A DNA stretch of 64,000 nt. Origin: Neolewinella lacunae (GTDB taxonomy: Bacteria; Bacteroidota; Bacteroidia; Chitinophagales; Saprospiraceae). The position numbers and the translations under genes are program-made. Positions 1-9,861 of the stretch are shown here, piece by piece. Location: the NCBI RefSeq assembly GCF_014349155.1, contig NZ_JACSIT010000100.1, positions 62,001 through 126,000 on the forward strand. The letters are read 5' to 3'. The notes under the pieces were generated by a model. It was not told the DNA's origin. It saw only the letters and a program-made list of their open reading frames with translations, and did not search any database. Positions within the stretch are counted from its first letter, which is position 1; each line of letters starts with the position of its first letter.

Positions 1-153
1 TGGCTCAAAAGCCCGGTGAGTGGGGCCGTGTGCCGCCCTCACCATGGCCCGGTTGCATACGACGTGCCAAAGTCGGGTGCTTTGCCAAAGTGGCAGATGA
101 AGTGGATGACTTACCGCTTTTGGCGGTCAATTTGTGGCGCAGCATTGTATGTT

Positions 154-171
154 GGGCGCGTCCGCAGGTGC
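154..171 (-). repeat. Dispersed motif copy 1 (spacer GAC)
   Basis: Read on the minus strand the half-sites GCACCTGCG and GCGCCC are intact and the three bases between them are GAC. It is preceded by CCTT. It faces away from copy 2, 60 bp to the right. Confidence 0.85.
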
Positions 172-231
172 AAGGAAAGGGATGAAGGAGCCAGGTCCGG
201 GGCCGTCCTCCGCTCCCCAAAGACTTGCCCG

Positions 232-250
232 GCACCTGCGGCCGCGCCCC
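232..250 (+). repeat. Dispersed motif copy 2 (spacer GCC)
   Basis: Exact consensus GCACCTGCGGCCGCGCCCC, 21 bp beyond the stop codon of the minus-strand glycosyltransferase and pointing into that gene against its direction. Confidence 0.9.
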
Positions 251-271
251 TTACACCACCAGTTCCCTGCA

Positions 272-1735
272 TCAGGGCAGCTCGTAGACGTACCACCAGC
301 GCATACCGTCCAGCCAGCCGCCAAAATTGAACGGCTCCGCCCAGGCGGGGCGGGTACTGAAAACGAGTTTGGCCCCGGGCGGTGGGTTGGGACTGCGCGT
401 TTGCTCCGAATAGAGGCAGGTGGCCGTCGGGCACTCGCCCGGCCACTCCGCACGGTCCTGGTTGACAATGGTCACGCCCTGCGGACGCCGGTAAAAGTCG
501 ATGAGCAGATTGGAATACGTGTAAATGTGCTTGCCATCCGCCAGCAGCGTAAGCGGTTCGTTGTAATGGTAGTACACGTAGCGCTGGGCCAAGACCTCCA
601 CAATCATCGGCCGAACGGCCACGGAGGCCAGCAAAAGCAGATTGAGGACCCACAAAAAAGTAGTCGCATGCCGCCGCCAGGATCGTTGGAAAGCAGCCTC
701 CCCCCAGCGGGCGTGGAGGTCGCGTGCCAGCGCCACGATGGCCACGGGCAGGAATGGCAGCATGGGGAAGAGAAAGCGGATGTCTTTGCGCGCCAGCAAA
801 CAGTGCACGACGAAGAAAACGACGAATGCCCAGGTGAGCGGGTCGCGGCGGTAGCGGTAGCAAAACCAGCCGATGGCGGCCAGGTACACCAGGCTCAGGG
901 GCGGCACCCCACGCTCGAAAATGGATTCAAAGTAGCCCCACCAGGGCTGGGTGCCGAAGGTGGCGGCTTTCCCTTCCACCAGGTTTACGCGCAGGTAATT
1001 CCAGGGAGCGTTGACCCATTCGCCGTACAGCCAGTAATCGGCTACGGTACCCAACGCTACCACCACCAAGCCACCCGCAACGGTGGCAAGCAACCGCCGG
1101 GGAGACTCCCGGCCTACGAAAATCAGCCAGGCCCCCAGGCCTACGCAGGCCAGCGCCATCTGGTAGCGCAGCACAAAACTGCACCCGAACAAGAGGCCCG
1201 CCGCAAATACCTTCCAGAGGCCCGCTGCTTCCGCAGGCCGGGGCGTCAGTGTATAGGCCCCCCGAATGGGCAGGGGATACAGGAGAAATCCAAAAGCGAA
1301 GGCCATTCCGCTCCAGTTTTCACTCGCAAAACGAATTCCACTGTATACATTGACCCAGCTGAAGAGCAGCAACAGGGCCAGCCAGCGCAGCCAACGGGCG
1401 TCAGCAAACGCAGGGGCGTAGTTCCGGTATACCCGCACGGCGAGGTACAAAAACAAGCCCGCCGAAAGCAAACGCAAGACCAGCGCCACCAGAAAAGGAT
1501 CCGCCAGGCCAACGGCACCCAGGGCACGCAAGACGACGAAAACCAGGAAAGGCTGGGTGCCGGGGCGCATCTGAGCAGCATATTCCCAGGCCAGGTTTTC
1601 GGCCGGTGTATTGCCCAGCCGGTAATTGGCAAATTCGAGCAGCTGGAAATGCTCGTCGCCCTGATGAAAACCTACGGAATTCCAGCAGGCAACGGCCAGC
1701 ACCGAGGCGGCAAGCAAAAGGTATTTTTTGGGCAT
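272..1735 (-). CDS. GT22-like integral membrane mannosyltransferase
   Basis: This 487-residue protein has about ten hydrophobic segments and an N-terminal segment ending in the loop HQGDEHFQLLEFA. That acidic loop matches the first luminal/periplasmic loop of GT22 (ALG9/PIG-B-type) transferases, which use polyprenyl-phosphate-linked mannose. A second family-like feature is SENWSG near residue 145. The substrate cannot be read from sequence; cell-surface glycan or lipid glycosylation is an inference. The ATG at 1735 is preferred over an in-frame GTG at 1765 because the hydrophobic segment begins directly after it. A good -7 box lies at 1803-1810. The gene is alone downstream of the SusC/SusD terminator, so it is probably transcribed separately. 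Confidence 0.75.
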   Translation of the reverse strand: MPKKYLLLAASVLAVACWNSVGFHQGDEHFQLLEFANYRLGNTPAENLAWEYAAQMRPGTQPFLVFVVLRALGAVGLADPFLVALVLRLLSAGLFLYLAVRVYRNYAPAFADARWLRWLALLLLFSWVNVYSGIRFASENWSGMAFAFGFLLYPLPIRGAYTLTPRPAEAAGLWKVFAAGLLFGCSFVLRYQMALACVGLGAWLIFVGRESPRRLLATVAGGLVVVALGTVADYWLYGEWVNAPWNYLRVNLVEGKAATFGTQPWWGYFESIFERGVPPLSLVYLAAIGWFCYRYRRDPLTWAFVVFFVVHCLLARKDIRFLFPMLPFLPVAIVALARDLHARWGEAAFQRSWRRHATTFLWVLNLLLLASVAVRPMIVEVLAQRYVYYHYNEPLTLLADGKHIYTYSNLLIDFYRRPQGVTIVNQDRAEWPGECPTATCLYSEQTRSPNPPPGAKLVFSTRPAWAEPFNFGGWLDGMRWWYVYELP

Positions 1736-1802
1736 GGGCGGGGAGGGCAGGAAGCGTGAACCCACCCGGCGGAGCAGGGTAGGCGGAGAAGAATCTTGAC
1801 TA

Positions 1803-1810
1803 CAAAGGTA
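1803..1810 (-). promoter_or_regulatory. Bacteroidota -7 box upstream of the GT22-like gene
   Basis: The minus strand reads TACCTTTG, an exact match to TAnnTTTG, about 70 bp upstream of the ATG at 1735. No convincing -33 TTTG was found at the usual spacing, so this is a partial promoter call. Confidence 0.5.
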
Positions 1811-1942
1811 AAAAGAGGATGCGCTTGGCGGTGCCCGGCCGTGCTTTGTTGCGGGAGGTCCGGTTCTCCCGCGCGGTCTTCGTGGACAATTGCCCTTTTT
1901 TTAGCGCAGTTTTACGGCATTGGCCGGGAAGTGGGGGTAAGT

Positions 1943-1978
1943 AAAAAGCCCCCTTGCACTGCTGGAGTGCAAGGGGGC
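1943..1978 (-). terminator. Rho-independent terminator of the susCD operon
   Basis: On the minus strand a GC-rich hairpin, GCCCCCTTGCACT pairing with AGTGCAAGGGGGC across a short loop, is followed directly by TTTTT. It lies about 50 bp after the SusD stop codon. Confidence 0.9.
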
Positions 1979-2025
1979 CAGGGTTGGCGCAGCGATAGCC
2001 GCTGGCCGTTCGGGTTCACCCGCCC

Positions 2026-3486
2026 TTAGTAACCGGGGTTCTGGACCAACATGTCGTTGGCATCAATTTCCCGTTGGGGGATGGGGAAGAGGAGGATATC
2101 GGCATTGAAGGGTACGCCACGGACTTCGCGCTGAAGGCGGCGCAGGTCGTGGAGGCGGTTGCCTTCGAAGGCCAGCTCTACGCGGCGCTCGAGGATGATG
2201 GCTTCGATGAGGGCATCGGCGTCGGCGAAATCGGAAGCTTCGTAGCTGACAATGTCGCTGGCGTCGCTTTGTTCCCCTGCGGCGTTTACGCGGCGGATGG
2301 ACCGGTTGCGGATGGTGTTGAGCAGTTCCAGGCTTTCGGCGTTGATGCCATTGATGCGGGCCAATGCCTCAGCGCGCATCAGGTAGAAGGTCGCGCTGCG
2401 GACAAGCATGAGATCGTCAGCATTGTTGGTGAAATCTTCGTACTTCTCCACGTTGAAGATATCGGAAGAGGTCAGGAGGGCGGAACGCAGGTCAATCAAG
2501 GTGTCAGGACCTGCTTCGGCGAGCTGTTCGGCGGGGATGACTGCCAGGTAACCATTTTCCTTCAGGTCGGGGTTGACGACTACGTCGCCGCCCCGTCCGT
2601 TGATGTGGTGGAAGGTAGCCAGAGAGCCGTTAACGCCGGGGTTGTCCTGCACGGTATTGATGACGGCCATGATTTCCTCTGAACTGCCTTCGTTGATGAA
2701 GGGGATTTCAGGTGAAGCGGTGAGGTCGTAACCAGCCTCGATGACCGTTTGGGCGAGGGCGGCGGCTTGGGGGTAGTCGCGCTGCTGGAAGGCAATTTCA
2801 GCCAGATAGGCGGTAGCGGCAGTACCGTTGGCGCGGCCGCGGGCACCCGTAGGAGCGAGCAATGAGGCGGCTTCCGTCAGGTCGGCAATAGCTTGGGCGT
2901 ATACTTCTGCTACGGTGTTCCGAGCGGGGAAAGTGATGTCCGTTGATTCATCTACGGCCATGGTGACCACGGGGATGCCGAGGTCGGTAGAGCTGGAAGC
3001 GCCCCAGGGCTGGCCATAGTAACGGACCATTTCGAAGTGGATCATGCCGCGGAGGAAGAGGGCTTCACCGCGCAGGCGGTTGGCCAGGGCAGTGGTCAGG
3101 GCGGGGTCATCCACGGTGGTAAGGCCTTGCAGTACGAGGTTAGCGTGGTTGATGGCTATGTATCCCTGGGCCCACATACCGCCTATTTCCGGATTGGCTG
3201 CGGTGAGCTGGCGGTTGTACATATCGATGTAGCTGGGGAAAGATCCCCGCCACTCAGCATTGTCGGAAAGTACGTTGGCGTTGATGGCGAAGCCAGTGGC
3301 TCCCAGGTCGGAGCTCTGCAGCGCATTGTAGCCACCGATCAGGGCCGTTTCCAGGTCAGCAGCCCGATTGAAGGCTTCGCTGGAAGGCAGAGATTGGGCT
3401 GGGCTGAGATCCGTGAGGAAGTCGGTACAAGAGGCCCCCAGAAACAGGGTCATAGCCGCTAGTAAGGTTATTTTTAAACGTTGCAT
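2026..3486 (-). CDS. RagB/SusD-family nutrient-binding lipoprotein
   Basis: This 486-residue protein has a lipoprotein signal (LFLGASC, lipid-attached Cys at 20) followed by TDFLTDLSP, the usual start of mature SusD proteins. The TPR-like region and the ending REIDANDMLVQNPGY are typical of the family. SusD proteins sit on the outer face of the outer membrane and cap a SusC channel. It follows SusC by 20 bp and is closed by a strong terminator, so the two form an operon. No glycosidase or dedicated regulator is adjacent, so the ligand (a glycan or peptide) is unknown. Confidence 0.95.
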   Translation of the reverse strand: MQRLKITLLAAMTLFLGASCTDFLTDLSPAQSLPSSEAFNRAADLETALIGGYNALQSSDLGATGFAINANVLSDNAEWRGSFPSYIDMYNRQLTAANPEIGGMWAQGYIAINHANLVLQGLTTVDDPALTTALANRLRGEALFLRGMIHFEMVRYYGQPWGASSSTDLGIPVVTMAVDESTDITFPARNTVAEVYAQAIADLTEAASLLAPTGARGRANGTAATAYLAEIAFQQRDYPQAAALAQTVIEAGYDLTASPEIPFINEGSSEEIMAVINTVQDNPGVNGSLATFHHINGRGGDVVVNPDLKENGYLAVIPAEQLAEAGPDTLIDLRSALLTSSDIFNVEKYEDFTNNADDLMLVRSATFYLMRAEALARINGINAESLELLNTIRNRSIRRVNAAGEQSDASDIVSYEASDFADADALIEAIILERRVELAFEGNRLHDLRRLQREVRGVPFNADILLFPIPQREIDANDMLVQNPGY

Positions 3487-3506
3487 AGTTGCACGGAAGT
3501 TTAGGA

Positions 3507-6497
3507 TTAGAAGTTGAGGTTGAAACCGAAGGTGACGGTCTTGGTCTGGGGCCGGCTGAAGAAGATGTCTCCTTGTGCGAAACCACGGACGTCTTGGCCA
3601 CTGGCTTCGGGGTCAAGTCCGGCGAAGTCCGTGAACGTCAACAAGTTGGCACCACTGACGTAAAGGCGGGCGGAGTTACCAGCTTTTCCAATGTCCTTGA
3701 AGGTGTAGCCAAGTTGGACGTTCCGCAGGCGGAGGTAGTCGGCATCGGAGAGGTAACGGGTAGAGGCTTGGCTTCCGTTGACGCGACGACGCGCCTCGGG
3801 TACGTTGGTGATGGTGTTGGTAGGTGTCCAGGCGTCCAGCTGGGTGGTGCGCTGGTTCCAGGTTGCGGCGAGGTTATTCTCCACGAAAGTGCCTTCATTG
3901 AGGTACAACTGGTGGCCCAACGAGGTCTGGAAGAAAAAGCTGAAGTCAAATCCTTTAAAGCGCACATTGCTGCCGAAACCACCGGAAAAGTCGGGAATGG
4001 GATTACCCGCAATCACACGAGCGTCCAAACCGGGGTAAACTGCAGTCGTTTCTCCTTGTGCATTGATAAAAAGGGCATCCCCGTTAGCAGGGTCAACGCC
4101 AGCGTAAGGAATCAGGAAGAAGGATCCCAAAGTTTCCCCTACGCGGGCCAGTGAGCGGGTTACGGTGATGTCATCGGGCTCTCCGTCACCATTGTTGTCG
4201 ATCAGATCCCGCACTTCATTTCGCAGAGTAGCACCGTTGAGGTTGAAATTCCACTGGAAGTCGGGCTTATTGACCAGGTTAAAGTTCAGGTTGAACTCAA
4301 TGCCCGTGTTCAGGATTTCGCCAGCATTAGAGGTGATGACTGAAATGCCATTCGTCTGTGGCTGGGGTACGTCAAGGAGGAGGTCTGAACTAACCTTGTT
4401 GTAAAAACCAACGGAGCCATCCAGGAAGCCATTGGCCAGCGTGAAATCCAGCGCGACATCAAAGGTGCGGGCGCTTTCCCAGGTCAGCTCAGTGTTCTCG
4501 AGCTGGTTGAGCTGGAAACCGGGGATCATATTGTAATCGTTACCAAAGGCAACCAGACCAGCGGGGGCGAAGTTGCCAATACCGGCATTACCCGTCAAGC
4601 CGTAGCTGGCGCGGACTTTCAGCTGACTGAAGGGCGTATCGAGGTCACGAGCAATGTCGTAGGCGGCAGAAACAGCAGGGAAAAGGCCGTAGAGGTTATC
4701 CCGGCCGAAGCGGGAGCTACCGTCGTAACGGGCGCTGACGTTGAAGAAGAGTTTATCGTCAAAAGAGTAGCTGGCCCGGGCCAGGTAACCAACGAAGCGG
4801 TAAGCCGTGTTGAAACCACCACCACCGGTGATTTCGGCGGCGGAGTTGAGGGTCAGCAGGCGGTCATCGGCAAAAGTATTACCATTTACGTTGAGAGTGT
4901 TGGTAACGTTGTTTTGAACGGAAAAGCCCGCCAAGAGGTCGAGGGTCGAGCGGCCAAAATCAACGAGGTAGGTAGCCGTATTGTCCCAGGTGTAGTTCAG
5001 CACTTCCTGGTTTTGCGCCTGCCCCGTGCCTCCGGAACCAAAGCCGTCGGTGGTCAGGGAGCTGGACTTCTGAAAGTCCGTCAGGTTCAGGTACTGGGTA
5101 CCGAATTCACTGCGGATTTTCAGCGAGCTGATGGGGTTAAACTCCAGGAAAGTTTTGGCGAGTACCTGGCTGGTGGTCAGGCTGATGTTCTGACCTTCGA
5201 GGTTGATCAGTGGGTTACCCGCAAACTGGGCACGGCCCGTGCTGGTACGGATGATGCCACCCCGGGTGTTGCCGTTCTCGTCGAAAGGGTTGAGGTTGGG
5301 GAAGGCCAGGGCCGCGTAGGTCTGAGGTGAGGCAACGTTGTTGTCCTCATTCTGGCGGTTGTTGACCGTGCGGGTGGGGTTGAGGTTGAGGCCTGCTCTC
5401 CACTTATCACCCAACTTAGCTTCCAGGTTCAGGCGGAGGCTGTAGCGCTTCAGGTTTGTCGTCGTTACCCAGCCATCTTCGTCGCGGTACGTTCCGCCGA
5501 GGAAGTAGGAAATGGTGTTCGTACCACCGGAGACGCTGGCACTGGTTTCCTGGAGCTGGCCCTGCTGCGTTACCAAATCCAGCCATTGCGCATCGGGCTC
5601 CTCGGCGGGGTTGGCGTAGAGGTCGGTAGAAGTGGGGCTGCCACCACCAGCCAGGAAGGCGCGGTTCCAAAGCTCGGCGTACTGGGGCCCCGTCAGCAAT
5701 TCGTATTGGTTGGTGGGGTTGGTAAAGCCAATGTAAGAGTTGACGGAAACCTTCGCTTTCTGGTTGAAATCACCGGATTTGGTGGTGATGATGATTACAC
5801 CGTTAGAGCCCCGTGAACCGTAAATGGCCGCAGAAGCAGCGTCTTTTAGTACGTCGACACTCGCAATGTCGGCGGGGTTAATGTTAACCAAGGGATTGGT
5901 ACCAGGACCACCCAGCGCAAGGCCTTCGATGGTGGACTCCATGATAACACCATCCACGACGTAGAGCGGCTGGTTGTCGCTGTTGATCGAGCCAACACCG
6001 CGTACCCGCACGGACGTCTGGGCACCCAGCGTACCCGAGTTGGAGTTGATCGTCACACCGGGAAGACGGCCCTGGAGGGCATTCTCGAAGCTGGTGATCG
6101 GAACGTTGTCAAAAGCTTCGGTGCCAACGGAGGCGATGGACGTGGTAAGGCGCCGACGCGTCGTAGAACCGTAACCTGTAACTACCACCTGCTCCAGCAC
6201 CGTAGAGCTTTCCGACAGGGTGATGCTGTAGTTGGTCAGACCCGCAACGACGGGAACCTCCTGGGTCGTGAAACCCGTGTAGGTCACCACCAAAAACTCG
6301 GTGTTGGCGGGAAGCGTGAGTGCAAAGTTGCCGTCCAGATCCGTGACGGTACCGGAAGTAGAACCTTTAGCAAGGACGGAGGCACCGATAAGGGGCTCTC
6401 CGCCTGGGTCGGTAATTTTACCGGTGATGGCCTGGGCCTGCAGGGCAGTAAAGCCGCAAAGCAACAGGACTAGTAATAATAGTCTCATTTTACGCAT
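3507..6497 (-). CDS. SusC/RagA-family TonB-dependent outer-membrane transporter
   Basis: This 996-residue receptor begins with a signal peptide ending near LQAQA. It continues with a carboxypeptidase-regulatory-like domain (ITGKITDPGGEPLIGASV, about residues 24-100), then the family segment EQVVVTGYGSTTRRRLT, a plug domain with the LPGVTI element, and a long beta-barrel ending in TVTFGFNLNF. It imports large ligands through the outer membrane using TonB energy, together with the SusD protein encoded 20 bp downstream. The size is typical. A hairpin with GGGGAAT arms (6535-6553) lies in the leader. No extracytoplasmic sigma/anti-sigma pair is nearby. Confidence 0.96.
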   Translation of the reverse strand: MRKMRLLLLVLLLCGFTALQAQAITGKITDPGGEPLIGASVLAKGSTSGTVTDLDGNFALTLPANTEFLVVTYTGFTTQEVPVVAGLTNYSITLSESSTVLEQVVVTGYGSTTRRRLTTSIASVGTEAFDNVPITSFENALQGRLPGVTINSNSGTLGAQTSVRVRGVGSINSDNQPLYVVDGVIMESTIEGLALGGPGTNPLVNINPADIASVDVLKDAASAAIYGSRGSNGVIIITTKSGDFNQKAKVSVNSYIGFTNPTNQYELLTGPQYAELWNRAFLAGGGSPTSTDLYANPAEEPDAQWLDLVTQQGQLQETSASVSGGTNTISYFLGGTYRDEDGWVTTTNLKRYSLRLNLEAKLGDKWRAGLNLNPTRTVNNRQNEDNNVASPQTYAALAFPNLNPFDENGNTRGGIIRTSTGRAQFAGNPLINLEGQNISLTTSQVLAKTFLEFNPISSLKIRSEFGTQYLNLTDFQKSSSLTTDGFGSGGTGQAQNQEVLNYTWDNTATYLVDFGRSTLDLLAGFSVQNNVTNTLNVNGNTFADDRLLTLNSAAEITGGGGFNTAYRFVGYLARASYSFDDKLFFNVSARYDGSSRFGRDNLYGLFPAVSAAYDIARDLDTPFSQLKVRASYGLTGNAGIGNFAPAGLVAFGNDYNMIPGFQLNQLENTELTWESARTFDVALDFTLANGFLDGSVGFYNKVSSDLLLDVPQPQTNGISVITSNAGEILNTGIEFNLNFNLVNKPDFQWNFNLNGATLRNEVRDLIDNNGDGEPDDITVTRSLARVGETLGSFFLIPYAGVDPANGDALFINAQGETTAVYPGLDARVIAGNPIPDFSGGFGSNVRFKGFDFSFFFQTSLGHQLYLNEGTFVENNLAATWNQRTTQLDAWTPTNTITNVPEARRRVNGSQASTRYLSDADYLRLRNVQLGYTFKDIGKAGNSARLYVSGANLLTFTDFAGLDPEASGQDVRGFAQGDIFFSRPQTKTVTFGFNLNF

Positions 6498-6953
6498 ATT
6501 TGGTTAAAGATTGAGAAGTTGTAAGTTCATTTTTATTCCCCTCAATGGGGAATAGGGGTGATCAGCACACGAGATCAGGCAATCAAAGTTGATGCTCTAA
6601 ACCAGTGTTTCGCGCGGGCTAAGCGTTCAGTCCTCATTGGCACGTCGAGGAGCAGAAAAGCGACCGTGCGTCAGAATGGATTTTTGGCATGGTGGATAAG
6701 TCCAAAGAGTGTATGTAGCCTGGCACCAACTTCTTCCCCGCAAATTTTTGCTGGAAAGACGAAACTTGATTTGGCGTGCGAAGGAGTTGGTCGATTAAGT
6801 ATCTGGTTAATTGTTGTCAGGGCAATTTGTTTAACGTTCCCGTAACATTAACGCTACTTTCTCAACATTCGCTGCCTGCACTTGCGGCCTCGTGGCGGCA
6901 TTGTGTCATTGGGATGACAATAGGAATGCTTTCAAGGGTTGATGTAAGCCTCC
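6498..6953. other. Intergenic leader of susC
   Basis: No gene is supported here. Visible items are the palindrome ATTCCCC-TCAAT-GGGGAAT at 6535-6553 in the probable susC leader and a weak -7-like CAACTTTG on the minus strand at 6584-6591. A degenerate relative of the dispersed motif (GCACTTGCGGCCTCG, from 6878) is too diverged to count as a copy. Confidence 0.5.
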
Positions 6954-9812
6954 CTACCGCCCCCTCAACCGCAGCACCATACTGAACAACAAGCCCAGCA
7001 GCATAGAGATGGACCCCAACCAAAAAAGGTTAATGCCCGGAAACTCAATGGCCTGCAACGCCAGCCAGTCGGAGCGGCTGGAATTGGTCGCCACCGCGAT
7101 GGGGACGGCCAGGCTGCTACGGGGTGGAGCCTGGGCCACGAGTAAGGTCGCTTCGCTGGTCTCCGGGTTGAGGTTGACCAGGTTGGCAAAAAGCCCCAGT
7201 TCCCGGTGTTCATCGCGCACGCGGCTGGGGGTTTTGTCGCGGATGATGAAAACGGGTTCAAGCGTACCCGTGGCACCGTCGTCGGTGGCCACTTCCAGGA
7301 TGGCACTGACGGAAATGTCGTCGGGCTGGGGTTCGTAGTGATCGACGTCGGGCTGGGGCTGGAAGTTGCGGAAGGTGATGGTCTTATCACCGATGCGGAA
7401 GTCGCTGCCGGGCTTGACCACAAACTCCTGGTAATCCAGGTCGTCTTCGGGGGTGAGGAGCTGGCTGAACACGCTTTCGTCGATCTTGATCCGCGTCGAT
7501 ATGTCGTTGAGCTGGGCGGGGTAGTGGTAGAGCAGCCCTTCGCGCAGGACGATGGCCACCTGGGCATCGTATTCGGGAGTACCCTCCCCGCCGCGGCTGA
7601 TGCGGACACGGGCGCTCACGCCAATGTCGTCGGGCTCGGCCACGTAGTCGGGGTGGCGGGGTACGCGGGAGAATTCCTCGAGCGCAAGGGCGAAGTTGCG
7701 GATCTGGAAGGTGTCGGGGTCGCGGATCTTGACGGTGTCCTTAAAGGCCGTGCTTTCGCCCACCCGCAGTGCGTGGATGCGGTAGGCGAGGCTATCCTCC
7801 TTGGCCTGTTTTTCGGTGATGCTCTGCTCTTCTTTGGGCAGGCTCATGATGACGGTGAAGATGTCTTTATCCCAGTAGCGCTTGGTGCTGGGGTTGGTGA
7901 TGGCGATCTTCTCGTAAGTTTTGTCGTAGATGACGTTGGGGTGGAGCTCGAATTCATTGACGACGTTGCGCTCGGCGTCGAACTGCCGGTAGTCTACCGT
8001 GTAGGTGCGGTTGTAGCCGTCGATCGTGTCGCCCCGCAGCGTGAGTTCGTAGTTTTCCATCACCAGGGGCTCGTCTTTGATGAGGATGACGGTGGTGCGC
8101 ACGAGTTGCTCGTCGTCGCTGAGCCCCTCCATCAAAAACTGGTTTTGGGAGATGATCCGCTTATTGGCGCCGCTGGCCAGGATGCCCACCAGCATGATGC
8201 CGAAGCCGATGTGGCTCAGGGAACTGGCAAACACTTTGGCGTCCCGCCTGGAGAAGCGGATCAGGTAGTCCACATTGCTCCAAACGGCAAACCAACCGGC
8301 AAAAAGCATCAGCTTGAACTGCCAGGGACCGGCTTTGATCCACAACAAAGTCAGCAGCGAAAGGCACACTGCACCTGCGACCGCGCCCAAAGTATGGTAA
8401 ACAAAGGGCTTCCAATTGTTCGCAAAATCTTTCTCCCGCCAGCGCAAAAAGTGGGCGATGCCGGAGAGAATGCCAATGAAAATGCCGATCCAGATCTGGA
8501 AACGGTTGTGGTGGTCTTCGGGGTCCGTCAGCGTTACCCCGTCAAAAAGCGGATTGAAGTATTCCCGGATCGCGTTGTAGACCGGAATGCTGGTGGAACC
8601 GGTGATGAGGACGGCCGACATGAGCAGGGTAAGACTGCCGATGAACATCCAGAACTCCCGGCTGCTCACACTTTCTTCCTGCTCCGGCGCAGGGATGGAG
8701 CGCCAGCGCCAAACGAGCAGGCCGACGCTCAACGCGGCGTAAAAGCCGAGGAAAAAGAGCAACTGGGCCTCCAGGCCCATTTCGGTGAAGGCGTGCACCG
8801 AAGTGTCCCCCAAAATTCCCGAACGCGTCAGGAAAGTGCTGTAAATGATGAGGACAAAGGTGAAGAGGTAGAACAGGTAAGTGGCCCGGATGCCCTGGCC
8901 CGTCGCCCGGCTGATCAGGTTGGTGTGCAGGCCCGCCACGAGCATGAGCCAGGGGACGAGGCTGGTGTTCTCCACCGGGTCCCAGGCCCAGTAGCCCCCG
9001 AAGTTGAGCGCCTCGTAGGCCCAGGCGGCCCCCATCAGGATGCCGATGCCTAGGATGCCAGCGCTGAAGAGGCTCCACCGCAGTGCGGGCTTGAGCCAAT
9101 CCTGGTGCCGGCCCGTCCACAGCCCCGCCACCGCAAAGGCGAAGGGAACCACCGTGCTGGCAAAACCCAGGAAAAGGGTAGGGGGGTGAATCGTCATCCA
9201 GTAATTCTGGAGGCTGGGGTTGAGGCCGCTGCCCTTCAGCAGTTCAACGTAGTCCGCCTGCTGAAAAATCGGGGCCTGGATCGTCTCCCGCAGCAACAGC
9301 AGGGGGTTGGAGCCAAACTTCAGCACCCAATCCCCAAAACCAAAGTGCACCCCCAGCAACATGCTGGCAATGACCACCTGCACCGAGCCGAGCACCGCCA
9401 TTACCGGCCGCTCCCAGCTGCGGGCCGTCACCATCAGGACGTAGCCCAGGATGACGTGCCAGAACATCCACAACAAAAAACTTCCTTCCTGCCCCTCCCA
9501 AAAAGCGCTGAAAATGTAGCGCTGCTGGAGGTCGCCACTCACGTGCGCGCTCACGTAATTGTACTCGTAGTACTGGTTGAGCATCGCGAAGAAGATCGTC
9601 CCGATGACGGTAAAAACCGCCGCGCCGTGGGCCAAAAAGCTCAGTTGCCCCAGGCGGGCCCAGCGGCCGCCCCGGAGTTTTTCCTCGCGGTACTGCGTAG
9701 CCAGAAAATAGCTGATCGTACTGAGCAGCCCCGCGAAAAAGGCGAGCAAAACGGCAAAGTGCCCGACGTAGCGGGGGCCGAGGTGTTCACCGATGTATTG
9801 TATTGGTTCCAA
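6954..9812 (-). CDS. ccmF: Cytochrome c haem lyase, CcmF/CcsA type
   Basis: This large membrane protein (952 residues) carries the CcmF-type segment FWEGQEGSFLLW (about 104-115) and the haem-handling WWD signature WAWDPVENTSL (275-285). A TIHPPTLFLGF helix lies near 207. A soluble domain of several hundred residues follows, and a last helix lies near the C terminus. The family transfers haem to apocytochrome CXXCH motifs in the periplasm. It lies 49 bp downstream of the CcmE-type gene in the same direction, so the two likely work together. The only plausible start is TTG at 9812. The N-terminal EPIQYIGEHLGPRYVGHF matches where relatives begin, and no ATG precedes it. Confidence 0.88.
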   Translation of the reverse strand: MEPIQYIGEHLGPRYVGHFAVLLAFFAGLLSTISYFLATQYREEKLRGGRWARLGQLSFLAHGAAVFTVIGTIFFAMLNQYYEYNYVSAHVSGDLQQRYIFSAFWEGQEGSFLLWMFWHVILGYVLMVTARSWERPVMAVLGSVQVVIASMLLGVHFGFGDWVLKFGSNPLLLLRETIQAPIFQQADYVELLKGSGLNPSLQNYWMTIHPPTLFLGFASTVVPFAFAVAGLWTGRHQDWLKPALRWSLFSAGILGIGILMGAAWAYEALNFGGYWAWDPVENTSLVPWLMLVAGLHTNLISRATGQGIRATYLFYLFTFVLIIYSTFLTRSGILGDTSVHAFTEMGLEAQLLFFLGFYAALSVGLLVWRWRSIPAPEQEESVSSREFWMFIGSLTLLMSAVLITGSTSIPVYNAIREYFNPLFDGVTLTDPEDHHNRFQIWIGIFIGILSGIAHFLRWREKDFANNWKPFVYHTLGAVAGAVCLSLLTLLWIKAGPWQFKLMLFAGWFAVWSNVDYLIRFSRRDAKVFASSLSHIGFGIMLVGILASGANKRIISQNQFLMEGLSDDEQLVRTTVILIKDEPLVMENYELTLRGDTIDGYNRTYTVDYRQFDAERNVVNEFELHPNVIYDKTYEKIAITNPSTKRYWDKDIFTVIMSLPKEEQSITEKQAKEDSLAYRIHALRVGESTAFKDTVKIRDPDTFQIRNFALALEEFSRVPRHPDYVAEPDDIGVSARVRISRGGEGTPEYDAQVAIVLREGLLYHYPAQLNDISTRIKIDESVFSQLLTPEDDLDYQEFVVKPGSDFRIGDKTITFRNFQPQPDVDHYEPQPDDISVSAILEVATDDGATGTLEPVFIIRDKTPSRVRDEHRELGLFANLVNLNPETSEATLLVAQAPPRSSLAVPIAVATNSSRSDWLALQAIEFPGINLFWLGSISMLLGLLFSMVLRLRGR

Positions 9813-9861
9813 GGAGAAAAGGGGGAAGGGGGAAAAGAATAAAGGAATAAAGGGGGGCGGC

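Larger units (their letters stand above)
1..271. other. Left-edge stretch without a supported gene
   Basis: The reading frames here are short and look like nothing known. The stretch holds two copies of the dispersed motif in inverted orientation (154-171 and 232-250), which could pair as a long-loop hairpin just beyond the 3' end of the glycosyltransferase gene. It also has a short direct repeat, ACTTTGGC, near 70-100 on the minus strand. No tRNA or terminator with a T-run was seen. Confidence 0.6.

Noticed and set aside
6878-6897. Further copy of the dispersed motif upstream of susC
   Set aside because: GCACTTGCGGCCTCG has mismatches in both half-sites.
7206-9053. Plus-strand open frame antisense to ccmF
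   Set aside because: The minus strand encodes the WWD haem signature; the plus frame has no family features.
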